Program-made: the position numbers and the translations under genes | In this document: one piece after another, positions 45,123 to 51,990 of the stretch | Layout of the letters: each line of letters opens with the position of its first letter | How positions within the stretch are numbered: position 1 is the first letter of the stretch | Assembly (NCBI GenBank): GCA_016208015.1 | Contig: JACQYW010000014.1 | Coordinates: 62,001 to 126,000, forward strand | Reading direction: 5' to 3' | Origin: Nitrosomonadales bacterium | Lineage (GTDB): Bacteria > Pseudomonadota > Gammaproteobacteria > Burkholderiales > Gallionellaceae | Length of the DNA stretch: 64,000 bases | The notes under the pieces: generated by a model | What the model saw: the letters and a program-made list of their open reading frames with translations, nothing else | Database searches by the model: none | Told to the model about the DNA's origin: nothing

Positions 45123-45887
45123 ATGCGTACCAAAGAAATCCCCCTGAAGATCGAGCTGTTCTCCAGTGACGAGGAAAACGAATACCTCATCACCAACCCC
45201 AAAGAGATCGTCTCCATCCTGCAAATCATCGCGCAGCGCAAATCGCGCGTCGCCCTGTATTACAACGAGGGCAACAGCATGGTGCTGACCATGATCCTTG
45301 CCGCCGACGAGAACGGCGTCTGGATAGATGCCGCTTCCAATCCGCTCGACAACCGCCACATCGAACGCAGCAACCGCATCGTCTTCGTCAGCACGCACAA
45401 CCAGGCCAAAGTGCAGTTCGTCGCCAGCAGCGCGACACTGGGAACCTTCGAGAACGCCCCCGCATTCAACATGACCCTGCCGAGGAAGCTGCTGCGCCTG
45501 CAACGGCGCGACTACTTCCGCCTCGTCACCCCCGAGACCCATGCGCTCAAATGCGTCATCCGCCCCGTTCCAGCCCAGGCGCACATCCAGCACGAGATCA
45601 CCGTGATGGATATCAGCATCGGCGGTGTGGCACTGGTCTGCGAGGCGAGCGGGATCGAACTGCAACCGGGCATGGTATATGAACACTGCCAGATCGAACT
45701 GCCCGATGTCGGCACGGTGGAAGCCTCGATAGAGGTGAAGAACTCGTTCGAGATCACCGACCGCAACGGCAACATCAAACACCGCGCCGGCTGCGTATTC
45801 ATCAAGCCGAGCGGGCAGACCACCATGCTGTTGCAGCGCTACGTGGCACATATGCAGCAAGCCAGCATCCAGGCGGCCGCGAAATAG
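45123..45887 (+). CDS. ycgR: c-di-GMP-responsive flagellar brake protein YcgR (PilZ)
   Basis: 254 residues. N-terminal YcgR domain (about 20-120), then a PilZ domain (about 122-240) with the c-di-GMP site RRDYFRL and DISIGG. In enterobacteria the liganded protein slows the motor. Its place 10 bp after the FhlB-type gene puts it in the late flagellar block. Confidence 0.93.
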   Translation: MRTKEIPLKIELFSSDEENEYLITNPKEIVSILQIIAQRKSRVALYYNEGNSMVLTMILAADENGVWIDAASNPLDNRHIERSNRIVFVSTHNQAKVQFVASSATLGTFENAPAFNMTLPRKLLRLQRRDYFRLVTPETHALKCVIRPVPAQAHIQHEITVMDISIGGVALVCEASGIELQPGMVYEHCQIELPDVGTVEASIEVKNSFEITDRNGNIKHRAGCVFIKPSGQTTMLLQRYVAHMQQASIQAAAK

Positions 45888-45932
45888 CGCATCCGTTCAT
45901 GGTGAGCGCCCCGGCCCCACCTTCAGCACGGC

Positions 45933-47024
45933 TCAACCGCGTGAAGACAATTGGATGAACAAGGCAGTGCCCATGACAAAAGCGGTTGCGATTCCGGGCC
46001 TATTGCTCTCCAGGAACTCATCTCCCGCCCTCTGCGGCCCATCGCCAAATGCCCAGATATAGTCATCAAAAACGATCCAGCCCCCCTCGCTCATAAACGG
46101 CTGCCAGGACTCGATGTCTGCCTTCACCGCCGTATATGCGTGGTTTCCGTCTATATGCAGCATAGAAATGCTGCCTGCATATTCGGTTTTGCCAAACGCC
46201 TCGGTGCTGACCGATCTGCTGCCCGCGTAATACGCAGCCCCGTCAACGGAGGTCATACGCAGATAGTTGATGTGGTTGGAGTTAAACGGCAGCAACCCGA
46301 TCTGGAACACCCGCAGCGCCTCCTCCGCGTCGACCTGCTCCGATCCGCTGTCCACGATCTTCTCGCCCTGTACCAGATGCTCGTTGGTCCAGGGATCAAC
46401 GCACAGCAACTTTCCGATCTCAAAATGGTGCGCCAGCCAGGAAAAGATGAAGGCCGATTTCCCCCACCAGTTGCCAATTTCAACAATATCGCCCCGCACA
46501 GCACGGCGAGCAATTTCAAGCAGCGCGTGAAACTTGTCGTCGTCACACATACCCGGAATCATTTCCGTATAGCGGCTCAATCCCGCAATTTCGATTTCGG
46601 AAAGAAGCGGGCGGCACGAAACATCCGATGACAAAGGAAGTTGATTACCCGAAAGATAACGCGCTTTTGCAAACGCATCGCGATATCCGCGCAAAACTTC
46701 GTCTACAGGAGAGGCATTGGCCAACACCACCCGCGGCAACATTTTGCCCAGATTCTGATTCAGATAATTCCAGACAACGATATTGGGCGTGTAGATTTCA
46801 CCCACACCCAGCTCGGTCACAGCTTGCCTAAGCGCCTCATCGAATTCCGGATCTGTCACATAGGGCAGATGCACCCACGCGGGATATTGTTCACGCGCCG
46901 TATCATATGCCAGTGACGAAGAGCCGATAACTTCGCGTCCATCCCGCACGCATTTTTTTAAATGCTCCAGCGAGCGCGGCATCCCGGCCGGAAAGATCAG
47001 AATCTTTTTGTTCATTGTTTCCAT
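45933..47024 (-). CDS. Two-domain protein with C-terminal SAM-dependent methyltransferase
   Basis: 363 residues. Residues ~8-170 look like a Rossmann-type domain (KKILIFPAGMPRSLEHLKKC, DGREVIGSS) similar to the pre-ATP-grasp fold seen in sugar-modifying proteins. Residues ~175-360 form a class I methyltransferase of the Methyltransf_24 type: GDIVEIGNWWGKSAFIFSWL is the SAM loop and ISMLHIDGNHAYTAVKADIE the metal/acceptor loop. Probably methylates a sugar or glycan precursor. It is the last gene of the minus-strand glycosylation operon. Confidence 0.7.
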   Translation of the reverse strand: METMNKKILIFPAGMPRSLEHLKKCVRDGREVIGSSSLAYDTAREQYPAWVHLPYVTDPEFDEALRQAVTELGVGEIYTPNIVVWNYLNQNLGKMLPRVVLANASPVDEVLRGYRDAFAKARYLSGNQLPLSSDVSCRPLLSEIEIAGLSRYTEMIPGMCDDDKFHALLEIARRAVRGDIVEIGNWWGKSAFIFSWLAHHFEIGKLLCVDPWTNEHLVQGEKIVDSGSEQVDAEEALRVFQIGLLPFNSNHINYLRMTSVDGAAYYAGSRSVSTEAFGKTEYAGSISMLHIDGNHAYTAVKADIESWQPFMSEGGWIVFDDYIWAFGDGPQRAGDEFLESNRPGIATAFVMGTALFIQLSSRG

Positions 47025-47033
47025 TCCGGCCGG

Positions 47034-47777
47034 TTACTCGCCGCGTTCGCACATCAAAAAAATGCTGGCACACAAATCGGGATACTGTTGCCCCAGTTTG
47101 TAGCAGCCATCCAGATACTCTTTTGAAACGATGTCTGTTTGCAACAGGCGATCCCACTGGAAATTCGCCAGCGCCTTGAAAAATATGCCGGATCGATGAA
47201 CCACCCGCAACCCCGAGGCCACCGCATCGCGTTCAAGCGTATCCAGTGCATAGGTGCGCCAGTGCCCATGCGCTGCTTCGTCCGGAGTGACCGCCGAGTT
47301 GTGCGCAATCAGTCCCATCTTCACGGCAATCTGCCGCGAAGGTGCATTGGCATTCGGGCACACAAGAAACAATCTTCCACCTTCCGCCAGCCATTCATCG
47401 TTGATACGTTGCAACACCGACACGGGATCATTCAGGTGTTCCAAAACATGGGTCAGCACAATATTGTCATAGCGCCGGGGAAGCTTCGCTGTTTCGAAAG
47501 TCGAGTTGATGAATGTCACCTTGTCAGTCAATCCTTTTCCGGCTTCCTCGATAGCGGATGTCGAGGCCTCGACACAGGTCACATCGTCAAAATACGAAAG
47601 GAGTCTGCGGGTAAAGTCGCCTTTGAAGCTCCCCAACTCGAGCAAGCTGCCTTTTTGGAAGAAAGGCTCAAACGATTTGATCATGTACGGGTGCATCACA
47701 TCGAAATCGAAGTCGTAAGCGTACTTGTGGCCATTCGTATCTTTGATTTCGTTGTCGTAGTCGCGTTTGTTGTCCAT
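47034..47777 (-). CDS. Class I SAM-dependent methyltransferase
   Basis: 247 residues from the ATG at 47777 (GGGGA 7 nt upstream). SAM motif I is LLELGSFKGDFTRRL, acidic motif II VTCVEASTSAIEEA, and VLTHVLEHLNDP is the Methyltransf_11/23 signature. The substrate is not evident; a glycan role is suggested by its neighbours. It starts 2 bp after the GNAT stop. Confidence 0.82.
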   Translation of the reverse strand: MDNKRDYDNEIKDTNGHKYAYDFDFDVMHPYMIKSFEPFFQKGSLLELGSFKGDFTRRLLSYFDDVTCVEASTSAIEEAGKGLTDKVTFINSTFETAKLPRRYDNIVLTHVLEHLNDPVSVLQRINDEWLAEGGRLFLVCPNANAPSRQIAVKMGLIAHNSAVTPDEAAHGHWRTYALDTLERDAVASGLRVVHRSGIFFKALANFQWDRLLQTDIVSKEYLDGCYKLGQQYPDLCASIFLMCERGE

Positions 47778-47778
47778 G

Positions 47779-48237
47779 TTATTCCCCGATCGCCAAACAA
47801 AAATGCCTGCTGCCAGATGGCTGGTACGACCTATCCGCAACGAATCCCATTTTTTCATAGAGCCTGATGGCCGGCGTATTATTCCCCGACACTTCCAGCC
47901 TGATCAGCCGCATCCCCGATGCATTTGCATGCGCTACGCATTGCTTCAACAAGCTCGCGGCGATGCCTTTCCCCGTCCATTTCTTCAGCACACTGACGCT
48001 GGTGATGTAGGCGATGCGCGCTTCATTATCGTTACAATATGCCGCCACCAAACCGATCAGCATGCCGCCGGACCATGCCTCGAATCGCACTGCATTGTTG
48101 CAGATTTTATTCGCATAGCTCCTAATCTCGATCCGGCTGCTCAATGGCGGCACAAAATCGGCATCGCCATCCGACAAGTGCGCGGCGATCTGCGCCGCAG
48201 TCGCCTTGTTGGTTGAGTATTCAACTGCTGCGCTCAT
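47779..48237 (-). CDS. GNAT-family N-acetyltransferase
   Basis: 152 residues. The acetyl-CoA loop is VLKKWTGKGIAASLLKQCV, followed by LIRLEVSGNNTPAIRLYEKM and GFV. Next to a DegT aminotransferase in the same operon, it may acetylate an amino sugar, but other substrates are possible. Overlaps the propeller gene upstream by 4 bp (ATGA). Confidence 0.85.
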   Translation of the reverse strand: MSAAVEYSTNKATAAQIAAHLSDGDADFVPPLSSRIEIRSYANKICNNAVRFEAWSGGMLIGLVAAYCNDNEARIAYITSVSVLKKWTGKGIAASLLKQCVAHANASGMRLIRLEVSGNNTPAIRLYEKMGFVADRSYQPSGSRHFCLAIGE

Positions 48238-49193
48238 CGTTCCAGCACCGCCAGACCGAACCCGTGGCGCCCGAACTCGTTGCCGTTATAGAGCAAGTAC
48301 TGTCTGCCATCGCATTCGAATGCATGCGGATAGCACAACATGTCCGAGTCCCAACCGCCCGGCGTGACATCGAGCAACGGGTTCTCGTCGTCCCGCGTCC
48401 AATTCAGCAAGTCGTCCGACCATGCATGGCCGATACGATAGCCGCGTCCGCTGTTTTTGCGGAAGTCGAACGACTGGCGATAACAAAAAAACATATGGTG
48501 CCGGCTGTCGATCTGTATCACCGTCGGTAGCGCCTGGCTTTCGTCCGGCCCCAGCCTGTCTGCCACGATCCGGCGTGCCTCTTCTTTCACCCAGTTGATG
48601 CCGTCTGTAGAAGTCGCATGGCCGATCTTGTAGGTGCGATCGGGCGCGGCATCCGGTGAAAACTTTTTCCAGCCGGTACCGAAGATGTACCACATGTGGA
48701 ACACACCGCCGACGACCTTCACGAAGCCGTCGCCGACCAGACAGGGCTCATGCAGCGAGGCCGCCAGCACCGGGCCATCGCCGATACGCTGGAAGGTGAG
48801 CCCGTCGTCGCGACTGATGGCCAGTCCGATAGCGGTATCCACCGAGACCGACACCCTTCGATTCCAGCCGCAGGTATAGCCGTACACTGCATCGCCGTGG
48901 CGCATGACGCTCATTGGAAAAATTCCGTGTTCGTCAAAACAACCCAACCCGCCGAGCGGGATCACGGTCTTGTCGGACACACGAATCACATCGCGCAAGT
49001 TCTTTTGCATATCGACGAAGGCGATATGGCTCAGATATTTTCCGTTGTTCATGTCCACCGCACGCGTGGAGAAATAGATGCGCACGAAATCGTCAAACAC
49101 CAGCGCCTGCGGGGACTGGGCAAACTGCACGCATCCGTTCGGCAGCTTGTGCTGCGCCGGATCGAATATCCTGCCGAGTTTGTTCCACCTCAT
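48234..49193 (-). CDS. Beta-propeller protein of glycosidase-like fold, copy 1
   Basis: 319 residues, no signal peptide. Repeated blades carry WYIFGTGWKK, YKIGHATSTDGINW and HHMFFCYRQS, like five-bladed GH32/43/130-type propellers. It ends FGRHGFGLAVLER. I see alignable segments with the adjacent gene throughout (GWDSDMLCYPHAFE here, GWDAEMISYPHVFE there), so the two arose by tandem duplication. Similar proteins occur in polysaccharide clusters without assigned function; whether the fold is catalytic is unknown. Confidence 0.65.
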   Translation of the reverse strand: MRWNKLGRIFDPAQHKLPNGCVQFAQSPQALVFDDFVRIYFSTRAVDMNNGKYLSHIAFVDMQKNLRDVIRVSDKTVIPLGGLGCFDEHGIFPMSVMRHGDAVYGYTCGWNRRVSVSVDTAIGLAISRDDGLTFQRIGDGPVLAASLHEPCLVGDGFVKVVGGVFHMWYIFGTGWKKFSPDAAPDRTYKIGHATSTDGINWVKEEARRIVADRLGPDESQALPTVIQIDSRHHMFFCYRQSFDFRKNSGRGYRIGHAWSDDLLNWTRDDENPLLDVTPGGWDSDMLCYPHAFECDGRQYLLYNGNEFGRHGFGLAVLER

Positions 49194-49196
49194 CGT

Positions 49197-50159
49197 TTAC
49201 TCCAGCCTTCCGTCCAGCACTGCCAGACCGAAACCATGCCGGCCGACCTGATTGCCCAGGTAGGCAAGCCAGGTCTTGCCATCCAGTTCGAACACATGCG
49301 GATAGCTGATCATCTCGGCATCCCATCCCTCTTCCGACACGTCGATACCCGCCCTGGCATCGTCGCGTTCCCAATCGGTCAAATTGGTGCTGGAGGCATA
49401 ACCGATGCGGTAACCGTTCTGCTTGCCGCGGTAGTGGCTGCTGTAGCGATAGCAGAAGAACATGTGATACTTGCCGTTGGCATAGAACACGTCCGGACTG
49501 GCTTGCGCTTCATCTTCCTCGATGCGGCTTTCGATCAAGTCCTTGTTTAGCTTGTTCCAATGAATGCCATCGTCCGACAGCGCCATGCGGATCTTGTAGA
49601 CCGGTTCCGCCCGGCCATCGACCAACTTCCACTTGCGCCCGGCGATGTACCACAGATACCAGGTGTCGTTGAAACGCCGTATCTTGGGCCCGCTCAGCAC
49701 GAAAGGCTCATCCGGCGAGTACGACAGTACTGGGCCGTTGCCGAGCCGGGTGAAAGTCTTGCCACCGTCGCGACTGGTCGCCATGCCGATGGCCACATTG
49801 AACGGAACGGATTCGCAGCGAGTCCAGCCCGCATAATAGGCGCGCACTTCGTCGCCGTGGCGGATGACGGAAACGGGGTACGTGCCGAACTCGTCGAACT
49901 CGCCCAAGCCGCCCAGACCCAGGATCGGCTGTTCGGCGACATGACGCACCTTGAACAGGTCGGCACGATCCAGATCGACATAGGCTGAGTAGCTCACATA
50001 CTGCCCGCTCTCGTCCGCCGGAGGACGGCAGGAGAAATACACGCGCACAAAATCATCGAAGATCAGGGTTGCCGGGGCTTGCGCGAACTCTTTCAGCCAA
50101 CTGCGCCCTTCCACCTCCTGCGGCGTGAACACCTTGCCCGATTTTTCCCATTTGAACAT
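49197..50159 (-). CDS. Beta-propeller protein of glycosidase-like fold, copy 2
   Basis: 320 residues, tandem paralogue of the preceding gene, 3 bp away. Blade motifs: YLWYIAGRKWK, YKIRMALSDDGIHWNK, YHMFFCYRYSSHYRG, GYRIGYASS. It ends GRHGFGLAVLDG. Cytoplasmic by absence of a leader. Retention of two similar copies in one operon suggests either a heterodimer or distinct sugar substrates; this is inference. Confidence 0.65.
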   Translation of the reverse strand: MFKWEKSGKVFTPQEVEGRSWLKEFAQAPATLIFDDFVRVYFSCRPPADESGQYVSYSAYVDLDRADLFKVRHVAEQPILGLGGLGEFDEFGTYPVSVIRHGDEVRAYYAGWTRCESVPFNVAIGMATSRDGGKTFTRLGNGPVLSYSPDEPFVLSGPKIRRFNDTWYLWYIAGRKWKLVDGRAEPVYKIRMALSDDGIHWNKLNKDLIESRIEEDEAQASPDVFYANGKYHMFFCYRYSSHYRGKQNGYRIGYASSTNLTDWERDDARAGIDVSEEGWDAEMISYPHVFELDGKTWLAYLGNQVGRHGFGLAVLDGRLE

Positions 50160-50162
50160 GGC

Positions 50163-50864
50163 TCAGATCAACTCATAGTTTGCCGTGATACAAGCCTTCA
50201 CGGCATCGAGCGGATTGAACATCAACACGTCGACAATCGAAAGCCAGGGCACGAACGGGTCGCCAAATTGCCCATACTCGAATTCTTTCGACTTGATGAA
50301 TCTCAACTCGACACCCCTCGCGCGGAACACCTCCCTGGAGTACAGCTCTATGCCGCCGATGGCATTCACGTAGGTCGTCGCGCCGACCGCTTCGCACAAG
50401 GCAAGCACCCTGTCCTGATTCTTCAGCCCATGATCGATGGCAATGCCGGAAGAAACCAAAATCTTCGTCGGGATTTCCAGGTGTTCACAGATCCTGGTTA
50501 TCGAGTGATGCAAGAAACGAAACAGGTTCCGATCCTCAAAGTGCACGATCTGCTCAAGTAACGGGAACGTCTGCCCGAAATACGGAGCACGCCGGTATGC
50601 CTCTTTGAACTGGTTAAGCATTTTTTCACGGTTGAAATCCGCCGCCAGTTCCCGCTCGCACACATCCAGGGAATCCGGGCCGCTCTTCAACGGCAGCGTG
50701 AACATCACATCCTTGCCGTTCTGCAGCATGCGATTGCGGTTGATCCAGCCCTTCTTTGTGTATTTGATGTTGTCATACACGATGAACTGGTCGACTGCCG
50801 CGATCAATTGGAAATAGCCGATGTAGGGCATGAAGTACGGCTGCATGATGGCAACGCTTTTCAT
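50163..50864 (-). CDS. WbqC-like family protein
   Basis: 233 residues. Signature start VAIMQPYFMPYIGYFQLIAA, then VYDNIKYTKKGWINRNR and the C-terminal SIVDVLMFNP. The WbqC family is found in O-antigen and flagellar glycan clusters next to DegT aminotransferases; its biochemical role is not settled. 3 bp gap to the propeller gene and 7 bp from the aminotransferase. Confidence 0.9.
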   Translation of the reverse strand: MKSVAIMQPYFMPYIGYFQLIAAVDQFIVYDNIKYTKKGWINRNRMLQNGKDVMFTLPLKSGPDSLDVCERELAADFNREKMLNQFKEAYRRAPYFGQTFPLLEQIVHFEDRNLFRFLHHSITRICEHLEIPTKILVSSGIAIDHGLKNQDRVLALCEAVGATTYVNAIGGIELYSREVFRARGVELRFIKSKEFEYGQFGDPFVPWLSIVDVLMFNPLDAVKACITANYELI

Positions 50865-50871
50865 CGCACTC

Positions 50872-51990
50872 TCAACGCGCGATCAATTCGACGACGGCAT
50901 CGACCTGTTCCATGGACAGATCCGGATAGATCGGCAGACAGATCACCTGCTCCGCCACCTTCTTCGCCACCGGCAGATTGGCGTGAGCCGCCGATGGCAT
51001 GCCGCGATACATGGGAAAGTCGCTGATCAGGGGATAGAAATACCGGCGCACATAAATGCTGTTCTCTCGCAGTTTGTTGAACAATGCATCCCGGTCAAGC
51101 GGATAGTCCTGCTGCACCAGGATAGGGAAATACGCATAGTTCGCAGCCGTCTCCCCCGCAGCGGACAAGCAATGGATACCCCGCACCCCGGCCAGCACCT
51201 CCCGGTAGCGGGCGTCGATGACGCTGCGTTTTTGCAGGGCAGCATCGATGCCTTTCAGTTGCAGCAAACCGAAAGCGGCATTGATCTCGCTCATCTTGCC
51301 GTTGATGCCGGCGGCGACCACCGTCACCTCGTCGACGAAACCAAAGTTCTTCAGATGATCGATGCGCTGCTTGGTCTTGGCATCGTGACAGACGATGGCA
51401 CCGCCCTCGAAGGTGTTGAACACCTTGGTGGCATGGAAGCTCAGCACCGACAGATCACCGTGATTGAGTACGCTGCCATTGCGCCCCTGCACGCCGAATG
51501 CATGAGCCGCGTCGTAAATGATTTTCAGTCCGTAGTTATCGGCGATCTTTTCGATTCGATCCACATCACAGGGATGACCGTAGCAGTGTACCGGCATGAT
51601 GGCTGTGGTCTGCGGTGTGATGGCTGCCTCGATCCTGTCCGGATCGAGATTGAGCGTGACCGGATCAATATCCACGAACACCGGTTTGATACCGTTCCAG
51701 AGCAGTGAGTGGGCCGTCGCCACGAACGAGTATGGCGTGGTGATCACCTCACCCGTGATGCGCAATGATTGCAGGGCAGTGATGAGCGCCACGGTACCGC
51801 TGGTGAATAGCGCCACATGTTTGACCCCCAGATAGTCGCACAGCGCCTGCTCCAGTTGATGGTGGAACGGACCGTTGTTGGTCAGCCACTTGCTATCCCA
51901 TATCTGTTGCAGATAGGGGATAAAATCCTCCAGCGGAGGCAGCAACGGTTGCGTCACATAGATTGGCGGATTGTTCTTGTTTCCAGTCAT
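50872..51990 (-). CDS. DegT/DnrJ/EryC1/StrS-family sugar aminotransferase
   Basis: 372 residues. PLP lysine K189 in SFHATKVFNTFEGG, cofactor Asp in IIYDAAHAFG, N-terminal SGTVALITAL phosphate loop. Transaminates a keto group of a nucleotide-linked sugar. No 4,6-dehydratase is in the window, so the keto-sugar must be made elsewhere. Overlaps the glycosyltransferase stop by 4 bp. Confidence 0.9.
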   Translation of the reverse strand: MTGNKNNPPIYVTQPLLPPLEDFIPYLQQIWDSKWLTNNGPFHHQLEQALCDYLGVKHVALFTSGTVALITALQSLRITGEVITTPYSFVATAHSLLWNGIKPVFVDIDPVTLNLDPDRIEAAITPQTTAIMPVHCYGHPCDVDRIEKIADNYGLKIIYDAAHAFGVQGRNGSVLNHGDLSVLSFHATKVFNTFEGGAIVCHDAKTKQRIDHLKNFGFVDEVTVVAAGINGKMSEINAAFGLLQLKGIDAALQKRSVIDARYREVLAGVRGIHCLSAAGETAANYAYFPILVQQDYPLDRDALFNKLRENSIYVRRYFYPLISDFPMYRGMPSAAHANLPVAKKVAEQVICLPIYPDLSMEQVDAVVELIAR

